Assembly (NCBI GenBank): GCA_951828535.1
Contig: OX639990.1
Coordinates: 3,397,300-3,461,299 of the forward strand
Source: an uncultured Candidatus Entotheonella sp.
Lineage (GTDB): Bacteria; Tectomicrobia; Entotheonellia; Entotheonellales; Entotheonellaceae
DNA: 64,000 nucleotides
Direction: 5' to 3'
This document shows, in pieces, positions 37,210-44,859 of this stretch. A model generated the notes under the pieces. That model was not told where the DNA came from. It was given only the letters and a program-made list of their open reading frames with translations, and did no database searches. The position numbers and the translations under genes were made by a program. Every line of letters starts with the position of its first letter. Position 1 is the stretch's first letter.

Positions 37210-37503
37210 TCAGGCCTCGGTGTTGTCCAGCGTGGCAATGCGGGGCCTGGAGATGACTTCGCCGTGCCCGGAAGCCTCCAGGGTGGAGAGATGAACATCG
37301 AGGAAGCTGCTGCTGATGCTGGCGAAGGAAATGCCCAGCGAATCGCCAGCGCCCGTTTCAACCTGGGCGGGCAAGTCCAGAATGAAATTGCCGGCTACCT
37401 CGGAGCCTGCGCGGTGCCAGCCCCGAAGATCGTTATGGCGCTGGAGAATGGGGCGTTGGTTATTGCCTCGCCGCGACTGCACGGTCAAATTTATCCCTGC
37501 GGC
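37210..37503 (-). pseudogene. pilQ: Remnant of a PilQ-type secretin gene
   Basis: The open frame, with no good start or ribosome-binding site, encodes a short piece resembling the PilQ secretin just before the secretin domain core: NFILDLPAQ, a Ser-rich SFASISSSFLD, then LSTLEASGHGEVISRPRIATLDN. In PilQ the last phrase (E-x-x-G-x-G-x-(I/V)-(I/V)-S-x-P-(R/K)) is highly conserved. The frame stops right after DNTEA, where a true PilQ would go on for ~200 residues to form the outer-membrane channel. Both ends are missing. It is flanked by the beta-roll protein and a dehydrogenase, not by pil genes. Confidence 0.6.
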
Positions 37504-37518
37504 TCACAGCTCTCCTCC

Positions 37519-38415
37519 TTATTGCCCCGAGGAATGCTCCACAAATTCAACGCCGCACCACTGCTCCCACAGCGTGGCCAGCGAGGCATAATCCAGATTC
37601 TCCAGCCCGCTGGCGGCAGCAATCTCGTACGGCGTGTGCGATGCCTGAATGGCGTAAAGCGGCACGCCCAACTGCTGGGCGATTTCGATTGCCAAGGTGG
37701 AATCCTTGCGGGCATTGAGGACCGACATGCCGCCGTCGTATTGCCCATGCATCATGCGCTCGCAAACCCGGTGGGTCAGCGGGCGCTTCAGACCCTCCTC
37801 GCCTGCCAGCAGATCGACCAGGGTGGGCATGGGGATGTCCAGCTTGGCGGCCAGGGCAGCGGCTTCGATCAATACCACCATGACGGCGTGCATGACGGCG
37901 TTGTTTACCACCTTGGCGCCCATGCCGGCGCCGACCGGGCCCAGGTGCATGATGTTCCTGGCCATGGGCGCGAGCACGGGCCGCGCCTGCTCCACGTCCG
38001 CCGATTCGCCGCCGACCAGGAAGGTGACTTGGCCCGCGGCCATGGCCGCCACGCCGCTGGCGATCGCCGCGTCTACGAAACGCACCTGGCGTGCGCGGCA
38101 CATGCCGTCCAGGGTCTGCGCCGCCATGGGCGTGACCGTACTCGTTTCGATGATGAGCACGGGCGCGAGCTCAGCCGCCAGCAACTCGGCCACTACGGCC
38201 TGGGAAATATCCGGCGCCGGCAGCGACAGGATGATCCGCTTGGCGCGGGCCGCTAATTCTGCCACCGACTCGACGCACTCCACAGCCAGCCCCGCCACCG
38301 CCTGCCGGCGGTTGGAGTCGCGGTCGTAACCGACCAGCGGCAATTTTCCCGACAGGGCAGCGGCAAGCGCAGAACCGGCATTGCCGAGGCCGATGATGCC
38401 GATCGCATCTGACAT
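37519..38415 (-). CDS. 3-hydroxyisobutyrate dehydrogenase family (beta-hydroxyacid dehydrogenase)
   Basis: 298 residues from the ATG at 38415 after GGAAAGGAG. The NAD(P) Rossmann motif is IGIIGLGNAGSALA; the substrate motif normally DAPVSGG appears as DAAIASGVAAM, and the catalytic Lys lies in GPVGAGMGAKVVNN. The family oxidizes beta-hydroxyacids such as 3-hydroxyisobutyrate or tartronate semialdehyde. The altered substrate motif means the specific reaction should not be assumed. It stands alone on this strand, diverging from the amidohydrolase gene. Confidence 0.88.
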   Translation of the reverse strand: MSDAIGIIGLGNAGSALAAALSGKLPLVGYDRDSNRRQAVAGLAVECVESVAELAARAKRIILSLPAPDISQAVVAELLAAELAPVLIIETSTVTPMAAQTLDGMCRARQVRFVDAAIASGVAAMAAGQVTFLVGGESADVEQARPVLAPMARNIMHLGPVGAGMGAKVVNNAVMHAVMVVLIEAAALAAKLDIPMPTLVDLLAGEEGLKRPLTHRVCERMMHGQYDGGMSVLNARKDSTLAIEIAQQLGVPLYAIQASHTPYEIAAASGLENLDYASLATLWEQWCGVEFVEHSSGQ

Positions 38416-38821
38416 GACGTGCTCCTTTCCTGGTACGGGATCATCCCCTTTTCGGCGCTGCGTCAGGCGTTGTGCCGTCCGGTGCATCGTGTCTCTGCTT
38501 CAATTTTCCTCTTTGCACCAACCCTCCCCCCCTCTCCCTAGCCCTCGCCAGCGGAGGGGGGAGGGGACCCGGACTGGGAATCTCACCCCTGGCGGGAGAG
38601 GGCCGGGTGAGGGGGAAACCGGCGCTGAACGACCGAATGTGCAACCCGTCTGGGCACATCAGCCGGTCCTTGCAAAGTGAGCAACTACCCGCCGCGCCGC
38701 CGCGTTGACTGCCTGCCAGGCATTGTTTATCATACCCCGCCAGTTTTTTGAAACTCGGCGCCTTGGACGCCGACCTGTGGAAGGCCGGCCTGGCAGTTAC
38801 TTGTGCGCACAGGAGAGAGCG
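38416..38821. other. Intergenic region with G/C-rich repeats
   Basis: 406 bp between divergent genes with no supported gene. The part 38522-38612 is rich in CCCTCTCCC and GGGAGGGG tracts capable of pairing (for example CCCCCCTCTCCC with GGGGGGAGGGG), as in common dispersed intergenic repeats. Confidence 0.55.
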
Positions 38822-39964
38822 ATGGCCGCCTACAGTGTCATCTCAGCCGATTCCCATATCGTTGAGCCACCCGATCTTTACGCCACCCGAATCGAGCCGA
38901 AATTCAGGGACGCCGCGCCGCGTCTGGAGCGCCATCGCACGCGCCAGGGCCGAGAATACGACGCCTGGTATCTCGACGGCATGCGCTGCGGCACGGTGGG
39001 CTCCGTCATTCAGGCCGGCAAGCGCTTCGAGGAACCCGGCTCGCTGGACTTCCTGGGTATATGGGAGGACGTGAAGAAGGCGGCTTACGAGCCCCACGCG
39101 ATGATCGAGGAACTGGAAGTCGACGGGGTATGGGGCGCCTGCCTGCAACCGAGTCAGGGGCTCTTCTGGTACCGCATTGACGACAGTATCCTGTTGACGG
39201 CTCTGTGCCGCGCCTACAACGACTGGATCGCCGACTTTTGCAACGCCGATCCCAAACGCCTCAAGGGCATCGCCATGCTGAACGTCGACGATGTCGACGA
39301 GGCCTGCTACGAGCTGGAGCGGTGCGCCAAGATGGGCCTGGTCGGCGCCTTCATCCCCGTTTATCCGCTGCCGGACCGGCCGTACCGGCACGCTATTTAC
39401 GACCGCCTTTGGTGGACTGCGCAGGACGTCAACCTGCCTTTGATGCTGCATATCGGTACCAACCGGGGCGGCATTCCCGGCTGTGAATTCACCATCGACA
39501 TCAACGCGCTCACGGCGGCGGGGTTTGCGACCATGGACCATTGGGTGCGTTACTCGCTAACGGCCATGATCTTCGCGGGCGTTTTCGAGCGCTACCCGCG
39601 CCTGAAGGTCGGCTCGGTGGAACACGAAACCGCCTGGGTGCCCCACTGGTTGCAGCAGATGGATTTTACCTACCGCGAACGGCCCCTCATCAACCAGCGC
39701 TGGCGCTCACGCGAGGGCATGTTGCCCAGCGATTACTGGCAGCGCAACATGTTTGTGGAGTTCATGGAGGACGAGATCGGCATTCGGCTGCGCGACCTGA
39801 TCGGCACGGACAACATGTTGTGGGGGAATGACTTTCCGCACGCGGAATCGACATGGCCGCGCTCGCAGCAGTTTCTGGATCGTATCTTTGCGCAGGCGCC
39901 CGACGAGGCGCGGCGCAAGATCACGGCCGATAATGCCGTCAGGATGTTCGGTTTCGACGTCTAA
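38822..39964 (+). CDS. Amidohydrolase (COG2159/ACMSD-like)
   Basis: 380 residues from the ATG after AGGAGAGAGCG. The N-terminal metal motif is VISADSHIVEPP (DxH-like with H), a barrel-strand His is in LMLHIGTNRG, and the C-terminal Asp is in GNDFPHAESTWP. These place it in the metal-dependent amidohydrolase_2 family with aminocarboxymuconate-semialdehyde decarboxylase and related decarboxylases or hydrolases. The substrate is unknown. It shares an upstream region with the divergent hydroxyacid dehydrogenase, which may indicate a shared catabolic route, but no pathway genes confirm this. Confidence 0.87.
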   Translation: MAAYSVISADSHIVEPPDLYATRIEPKFRDAAPRLERHRTRQGREYDAWYLDGMRCGTVGSVIQAGKRFEEPGSLDFLGIWEDVKKAAYEPHAMIEELEVDGVWGACLQPSQGLFWYRIDDSILLTALCRAYNDWIADFCNADPKRLKGIAMLNVDDVDEACYELERCAKMGLVGAFIPVYPLPDRPYRHAIYDRLWWTAQDVNLPLMLHIGTNRGGIPGCEFTIDINALTAAGFATMDHWVRYSLTAMIFAGVFERYPRLKVGSVEHETAWVPHWLQQMDFTYRERPLINQRWRSREGMLPSDYWQRNMFVEFMEDEIGIRLRDLIGTDNMLWGNDFPHAESTWPRSQQFLDRIFAQAPDEARRKITADNAVRMFGFDV

Positions 39965-39997
39965 ACGGTGGGACGAAGGCGCCGTGAGGAGATGGCA

Positions 39998-40029
39998 TGT
40001 CGGATTACGCTTCGCTAATCCGACCTACA
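39998..40029. repeat. REP-like palindrome
   Basis: GTCGGATTA (39999-40007), loop CGCTTCGC, TAATCCGAC (40016-40024), followed by CTACA. The same type of palindrome recurs at 50971-50996. It lies between convergent genes. Confidence 0.75.
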
Positions 40030-40032
40030 GCT

Positions 40033-40451
40033 TTAGAGTAGATTAAAACTGCGCATCGCCTTGGCTAAGGCTTCATCCTCCTGAGCCGCCGTGCGGAGGG
40101 CTTGGAGCATCCGGCGGGTCATCCCTTCCTGCTCGATGAATTCGACCCCTTCCTTTCGCGCCTGCCGGATGATGATGCGCCGGTCCCAGAAGGCGAAACC
40201 GATGTTCGCCGCCATGATGGTCGTAAAGATGCCGGTCAGGATATAGAAGTAGTTGAACATGTCAGCGAAACGATTGTTGACCTGCTCGAAGCGCTTGTCG
40301 ACTTGTTCAAAACGCTCATCCATCCGCTTTTCGAATTGAGCAACGCGTATCTTCAATTCGATCAACAGGTCCCGATCCTGCTGGGTAAAGCCGTCGGCCG
40401 CCAAGGCCGGGGCGCTGCCAGGATCAGGACCAAAATCACTAGGCATTTCAT
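40033..40451 (-). CDS. Small membrane protein with coiled coil, apparent frameshift in signal peptide
   Basis: A protein of about 140 residues: a heptad coiled coil (RMDERFEQVDKRFEQVNNRF), one membrane segment (FYILTGIFTTIMAANIGFAF) and a charged tail. The best start, ATG at 40451 after AAGGAACGGCG, opens a perfect signal peptide (MKCLVILVLILAAP), but this frame leaves the coiled-coil frame near 40412. One missing base in the GCGCCCC run would restore ...APALAADGFTQQ. As given, the only in-frame starts are 40446 or 40521, which lose the signal peptide. The gene starts 22 bp after the DUF4864-like gene, so they probably form a pair. Function unknown. Confidence 0.65.
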
Positions 40452-40472
40452 CGCCGTTCCTTGCTCCCGGCT

Positions 40473-40952
40473 CTACGCTTCCCGCAAGTCGATGCGCCAC
40501 ACGCCGTCCGTCATCCAGCACGCTTTACACGGGGCGCCCCGCTGCTTGGAAAGGCGGAAGACGTAGCCTACCCGCTGGCCCTCGGCCGTTGTCAGAATCA
40601 CGGTTTGGGTCGCCTCGGAACCCTCGATGTCAACCTGACCGAAGTGCGCGACTTTGTGGAGTAAAAACGGTCGGTACGTGGGGTCGTAAAGCAGCCGGAT
40701 GAAGCGCCACAGGGGGCCGGTAACCCGTTTGTTCGCCGGGGAAGCAAACCGGAACGCCACTTCGATGCCGGCGTTTCGATATGGCACGTCGTTATTGCTA
40801 AGGGCTTGAACCTGTATGCGGACAACGTCCGCGGGGCCGTATTCGGGGCCGGGAAACGCGCCGTGGCTTGTTGACTGTGCCGGTGCCGCAGTGAACAAAG
40901 CCAAAAAGACGGCCGCCACTGTGAATACCAGCCCAGGTTGTCTTCCCAGCAT
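40473..40952 (-). CDS. Secreted DUF4864-like protein
   Basis: 159 residues. A signal peptide covers about residues 1-26 (VAAVFLALFTAAPAQS). The mature part starts DVVRIQVQALSNND, followed by VAFRFASPANKR and LLYDPTYRPFL, a pattern I associate with DUF4864 (NTF2-like) proteins, and ends GVWRIDLREA. It has one CKAC pair near residues 142-145. No function is established. It is first in a probable two-gene unit with the coiled-coil membrane protein. Confidence 0.6.
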   Translation of the reverse strand: MLGRQPGLVFTVAAVFLALFTAAPAQSTSHGAFPGPEYGPADVVRIQVQALSNNDVPYRNAGIEVAFRFASPANKRVTGPLWRFIRLLYDPTYRPFLLHKVAHFGQVDIEGSEATQTVILTTAEGQRVGYVFRLSKQRGAPCKACWMTDGVWRIDLREA

Positions 40953-41264
40953 GATCGGGCCTCCTTTAACGTGCCCTGAAGCGAAGATTCTGTATATATC
41001 CTAAACACCGGCGCTTATGCAAACGCCACTGGCTAGAGTATTTTCGGGTCATAATGGCTTGACATTATGTCCATGTCACTCTGGCGAAAGCCGGGGTCCA
41101 GAGGTTTTCGGGGGCCGCTGGATTCCGGGTCAAGCCCGCAATGACCGCCTTTGGAGCATTGAGAGATTCAATCAGAACCAAGAATGCTCTAGGCTCAGGA
41201 CCTATAAAAGGTTTATGATCGGGCATCACTGATTCAAGACCCTAAGACCATCAGGAGATTCGTC

Positions 41265-41684
41265 ATGCCCAAGCACTATTTCTGGCTATCCGAGGCGCAG
41301 TTTGCCCGCCTTCAGCCCCTGCTGCCCAACAAGGTGCGCGGCGTCCCACGCGTCGATGACCGAAAGGTCATCAGCGGCATCATCCATGTCATCCGATATG
41401 GGCTGATGTGGCGCGACGCGCCCGCCTGCTACGGGCCGCACAAGACCCTCTACAACCGCTTCGTGCGTTGGAGCAAGGCCGGTGTGTTCAACCGTATCTT
41501 CCAAGCCCTGGCCGCCGAAAGCACGGCCACCGGGACCGTCATGATCGATAGCACACATCTCAAGGCGCATCGCACCGCAGCCAGCCTGCTTAAAAAGGGG
41601 TGCTTTCGCGCTGCATCGGACGTAGCCGAGGTGGACTCAACTCCAAACTCCACGCCGTCTGCGACGGCGACGGCAAGCCCTTGA
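41265..41684 (+). CDS. IS5-family transposase, OrfA
   Basis: 139 residues as read, of which about the first 111 are transposase: an N-terminal DUF4096-like region (YFWLSEAQFARLQPLLP, YGLMWRDAPACYGPHKTLY) and VMIDSTHLKAHRTA carrying the first Asp of the DDE triad. Downstream of TTAAAAAGGGG (41590-41600) the frame runs out of similarity, while OrfB continues in the -1 frame. This is the usual layout for a programmed -1 shift. Because the OrfB part is interrupted, the copy cannot make a full transposase. Confidence 0.88.
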   Translation: MPKHYFWLSEAQFARLQPLLPNKVRGVPRVDDRKVISGIIHVIRYGLMWRDAPACYGPHKTLYNRFVRWSKAGVFNRIFQALAAESTATGTVMIDSTHLKAHRTAASLLKKGCFRAASDVAEVDSTPNSTPSATATASP

Positions 41685-41893
41685 TCTTGCTGTTGACGGC
41701 GGGTCAAGTCAGCGACTACCTTGGCGCTGATGCGGTGTTGCCTGCACTCCCGAATGCCGAGGTTTTGATTGCCGACAAGGACTATGACAGTGACGGGTTG
41801 CGCAAGGCTTTTGCCGAGCGCGGCATCAAGCCTTGTATTCCAGGCCGCGCCAACCGTAAAGAGCCGATTGTCTACGACACGAAGCTTTACAAG
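41600..41893 (+). pseudogene. IS5-family transposase, OrfB, 5' part
   Basis: The -1 frame continuation of OrfA: GVLSRCIGRSRGGLNSKLHAV, then LIADKDYDSDGLR with the second catalytic Asp. It is interrupted after KLYK by the IS3-family element; the remaining ~44 residues lie at 43216-43347. Removing the element plus one copy of the 5-bp duplication restores the frame exactly. Confidence 0.88.
41889..41893. repeat. Target-site duplication ACAAG, left
   Basis: ACAAG here and at 43211-43215 flank the IS3-family element; 5 bp is usual for the IS2-type subgroup. Confidence 0.8.
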
Positions 41894-41967
41894 TGAACTG
41901 GCCCCCATTTCGACCGGACCACCTGGCATAGCTTTGGAGGCTTGAGGATATCCTCAAGGACAGGCTC

Positions 41968-42357
41968 ATGTCGGATGACTATCAACGCGTCGAGATCATC
42001 ACCGGAACGCCGCGTCGGCGTCGGTGGACTGCTGAACAAAAACTACGCATTGTTGAAGAGAGCCACCAGAGTGGCGAGAGCATCTCGGCAGTGGCACGCC
42101 GCCGGGGTGTAGCTGCCAACCTGTTGTATCGTTGGCGCCGACTGACTGCAGAGGGAGGAGTGGCTGCCTTGAGTGCTGACGAGGGTGTGGTGAGCGTCTC
42201 TGAGGTGCGCCGCCTTGAAGAGCGCGTGCGCGAGCTTGAACGTCTGCTCGGACGCAAGACCATGGAAGCCGAGATTCTCAAAGAGGCGCTTGAGCGGTCG
42301 CGAGTAAAAAAACCGACCTTGCTCGGTGCCTCGCCAATCAAGGACGTTACCCGGTGA
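41968..42357 (+). CDS. IS3-family OrfA (helix-turn-helix protein)
   Basis: 129 residues. RRRWTAEQKLRIVEESHQSG and ISAVARRRGVAANLLYRWRR form the HTH that recognises the element's ends. A leucine-zipper-like stretch (VRRLEERVRELERLLGRK) gives dimerization and ends in the usual ILKEALE. The downstream orfB follows in another frame. Confidence 0.9.
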   Translation: MSDDYQRVEIITGTPRRRRWTAEQKLRIVEESHQSGESISAVARRRGVAANLLYRWRRLTAEGGVAALSADEGVVSVSEVRRLEERVRELERLLGRKTMEAEILKEALERSRVKKPTLLGASPIKDVTR

Positions 42358-43195
42358 GGCGCATTGCGAAGGCACTCGGCGTCTCGCGCTCTCAGCTGCA
42401 CGCCCGTCTGCTGGTAGATGCCAAGCGCGTCGGCGCTATCAAAAAGCGCAGGACGCGGCGCTGCTGCCAGTAATTCGCCGCTTGGTGGATACGCGGCCGA
42501 CCTACGGCGACCGCCGCATCACGGCACAGCTGAGACGAGAGCTTGCCAAGGAAGACAAGCCCCGTGTCAATCACAAGCGCGTGTATCGGATCATGAAGCA
42601 CAACGGCCTGTTGCTGGCACGCCACAGCGCTCAGCGCCCAGGACGGCTCCATGACGGCAAGGTCATAGTGATGCGCTCCAACCTGCGCTGGTGCTCGGAC
42701 GTCCTGGAGTTGCTCTGCTGGAGCGGAGAGACCGTGCGTATCGCCTTCGTGATTGACGCGCATGACCGCGAGATCATCGCCTGGCGGGCTGTCGTCGGCA
42801 TGGGAATCAGCGGCTCGCAGGTCCGTGACCTGATGCTTGAGACGGTCGAGAAACGGTTCGGAACTCTGAGGGCGCCAATGCCTGTCGAGTGGCTCTCTGA
42901 CAACGGGTCTCCTTATACGGCCAAGGACACTCGCGATTTCGCTACCCAGCTCAATCTGGTTCCGTGCTTCACGCCAGTCGCAAGTCCAGAATCCAACGGC
43001 CTGGCGGAGGCCTTTGTGCGCACCTTCAAGCGCGACTATGCGCGCCTTAATCCCTTGCCCGACGCCGGCACTGTGCTCGGGCAGCTTGGCGGGTGGTTTG
43101 ACGACTACAATCACAATCACCCACACTCGGGTCTCGGCATGCGCTCGCCCAGCGAGTTCATCAGGGCCCAATTACCTGCCAAGGTGTCTGGTTAA
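42354..43195 (+). pseudogene. IS3-family OrfB (DDE integrase), probably frameshifted
   Basis: The integrase core is intact from about 42440: YQKAQDAALLPVIRRLVDTRPTYGDRRI, FVIDAHDREIIAW (Asp), LSDNGSPYTAKDT (Asp) and SPESNGLAEAF (Glu), then the GxRSP-type end. The proper N-terminus begins with GTG at 42354 (RRIAKALGVSRSQLHARL) in a different frame, which runs into the core only if one base is added near 42438. An alternative in-frame start at 42326 would give an unrelated N-terminus. The copy is therefore probably inactive unless this is a sequencing error. Confidence 0.8.
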
Positions 43196-43210
43196 ACGGG
43201 GGCAACAACA

Positions 43211-43215
43211 ACAAG
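43211..43215. repeat. Target-site duplication ACAAG, right
   Basis: Pairs with 41889-41893. Confidence 0.8.
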
Positions 43216-43347
43216 AGCCGTAATCTCATTGAGCGCCTGTTTGGCAGGCTGAAGGATTGGCGCCGCATCGCCACGCGATACGACCGCTGTGCGCACACCT
43301 TTTACAGCGCCATCTGTATTGCTGCCACGGTTATCTTCTGGTTATGA
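43216..43347 (+). pseudogene. IS5-family transposase, 3' part
   Basis: Encodes NLIERLFGRLKDWRRIATRY with the third catalytic residue (Glu in IERLF), then the end HTFYSAICIAATVIFWL. It is the continuation of 41600-41893 after the nested element. Confidence 0.88.
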
Positions 43348-43360
43348 GTCCTGAGCCTAG

Positions 43361-43805
43361 TCTTCTCGACGTAACCCTCAATCGTCTTGACGTGAGCCTC
43401 AGCTTCCCTCCTAATTTCCTCGAACCTGCGATATCCAAAATAGCCGGCGACGGCAATAACGATAGCGAAGAATGTTAGGACCAGGGCATTTGCTGCCAGC
43501 CACCAGTCAATGGCATTTGCCCGGTCGTCCAGAAGCTCCCGTCGAAGCTGGTTGAAGCGGCTTTGGATTTCAAGGTCGACTTCGGTGGGGATCGCTGGCT
43601 TGGTTGTTGGGAGGGCTTGCACCAATGTGGCGGTTTCCACGTTGTTATCACCGCTGGTCGAATTGGCATCGGCAACCACCGCCTTGGTCCTTGGAAGCAC
43701 GTGCTCAGTTGCAGTTTCGGTGGTCTGCGCGAGCACGATGATCGGAATGATCACCGTCATCGCGGCAGCGGCAAGCCCAACCCCGTCCACAAGTAAGCGT
43801 ATCAT
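43361..43805 (-). pseudogene. Truncated membrane protein gene, 5' part only
   Basis: About 148 residues before the IS5 boundary: a signal or first membrane segment (AAAAMTVIIPIIVLAQ), a variable linker, then DWWLAANALVLTFFAIVIAVAGYFGYRRF as a second membrane segment, and a start of coiled coil (EEIRREAEAHVKTIEGYVEK). This arrangement is typical of environmental TPR-containing membrane proteins, whose repeats would come next. At 43360 the gene is cut by the IS5-family element, and the missing 3' part is not found on its other side. Confidence 0.6.
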
Positions 43806-43948
43806 TCCGATTTCATTCCCTGATGGGCAGTTCTTGCACGCTCCATCACGACAGATAACTTCCGATAAGAACGCATATTACAAACTCCCGAAGGTGCTAA
43901 AACCCGTACCGTTACTGGACTTACGACAACCCACCGCCACCCCGTCCC

Positions 43949-44365
43949 TCACAGCGTCCTCGCCATCCAGCGCACCTCGCCGATCACCTCGGCGTCGGTG
44001 GGCCACGGTACTGACCCCCAGGCCGGATGATCGCTCACCAGCAGCCATTCTCCAGCCTCGTTCTTGCCCGTCCGCTTCACGAGCAGCCCATCATGGGTTC
44101 TGAGCACGAAGATTCGGTTGCGGCGGCGCCTGTGCCGCGCCCGATTGACCAGAATCGAGCATCCGTTGGGCACCGTCGGCTCCATGGATTCACCGACGAC
44201 GCGGATGACGGAGCACTGATCGGCAGTAAGGCCCTGCTTTTGGAGCCACGAGCGGCGGATTCGATTTCCATAACGTTGACGGGCCATCCGTGTCGGAGGC
44301 AACGGCAAACTGGGCTGCCAGTATGGGATTGTCAGTCAGACCGTAAAGATAATCAACGGATACCT
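43949..44365 (-). pseudogene. XRE/S24 phage-type repressor, truncated and frameshifted
   Basis: The C-terminal part is a LexA/CI-like S24 peptidase: SVIRVVGESMEP with the catalytic Ser, VNRARHRRRR, and LLVKRTG with the catalytic Lys. Immediately upstream on the minus strand, in a frame shifted by one, is VDYLYGLTDNP, a typical end of an XRE helix-turn-helix domain. The DNA-binding part is cut off at 44366 by the small IS5 derivative. The intact ancestor would have been a self-cleaving repressor of a prophage or mobile element. Confidence 0.65.
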
Positions 44366-44790
44366 CTAGGCTCAGGATCTATAAAAGGCTTATCCTTGGG
44401 CATGTAGGATTCAAGACCCTGATTCCATAATGGGGTTCATCATGCCCGATCACTACTTCTGGCTACCCGAGGCGCAGTTTGCCCAACTTCAACCCTTGCT
44501 ACCCAACAAGGTGCGCGGCGTCCCACGAGTCGATGACCGAAAGGTCATCAGCGGCACCATTCATGTCATCCGCTATGGGCTGATGTGGCGCGACGCGCCC
44601 GCCTGTTACGGTCCGCACAAGACGCTCTACAACCGCTTCGTGCGCTGGAGCAAGGGCGGTGTTGACTGTATCTTCCAAGCCCTGGCCGCCGACAGCATCG
44701 CCACCCGATATGATCGCTGTGCGCACACCTTCTACAGCGCCATCTGTATTGCTGCCACGGTTATCTTCTGGTTATGAGTCCTGAGCCTAG
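44366..44790 (+). mobile_element. 425-bp internally deleted IS5-family derivative
   Basis: It has the same terminal repeats and flanking CTAG as the element at 41189-43360, but the middle is deleted between the two GCCAC-type sequences. It cannot move by itself but keeps both ends, like a MITE. Confidence 0.88.
44442..44777 (+). pseudogene. IS5 transposase N- and C-terminal in-frame fusion
   Basis: From the ATG at 44442 (MPDHYFWLPEAQF) the frame joins the OrfA N-terminus, up to FQALAADSIAT, directly to the OrfB end RYDRCAHTFYSAICIAAT. The internal deletion removed all three catalytic acidic residues but kept one continuous reading frame of about 111 residues. It may bind the element's ends without catalysis; this is speculation. 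Confidence 0.8.
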
Positions 44791-44805
44791 CAAGCTTTGA
44801 TGCCT

Positions 44806-44811
44806 TATAAT
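44806..44811 (+). promoter_or_regulatory. Candidate -10 element upstream of hisS
   Basis: Perfect TATAAT 49 bp before the hisS ATG, just outside the IS5 derivative. The matching -35 region would fall on the IS end and is poor. Confidence 0.3.
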
Positions 44812-44859
44812 GCAGCCTTGCCAACCAAGTCCAGCCGTCCAATCCAAAAGGGAAAATTC

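Larger units (their letters stand above)
41894..43210 (+). mobile_element. IS3-family (IS2-type) insertion sequence
   Basis: 1317 bp, ends TG...CA. Left end TGAACTGGCCCCCATTT and right-end complement TGTTGTTGCCCCCGTTT match imperfectly over about 30 bp. It carries orfA and orfB and is flanked by ACAAG duplications inside the IS5-family transposase gene. Confidence 0.9.
41189..43360 (+). mobile_element. IS5-family element (IS427-like), interrupted by an IS3-family element
   Basis: Bounded by terminal inverted repeats TAGGCTCAGGACCTATAAA at the left and its imperfect complement (…TTATGAGTCCTGAGCCTA) at the right, with CTAG at each outer edge. Without the nested element the unit is ~850 bp, normal for this group. 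The transposase is split into two frames joined by a -1 shift and is cut at 41893 by the IS3-family insertion. Confidence 0.88.

Noticed and set aside
36904-38256. A 450-codon plus-strand frame over the PilQ remnant and the hydroxyacid dehydrogenase
   Set aside because: It lies opposite a conserved dehydrogenase and shows no domain; composition is typical of shadow frames.
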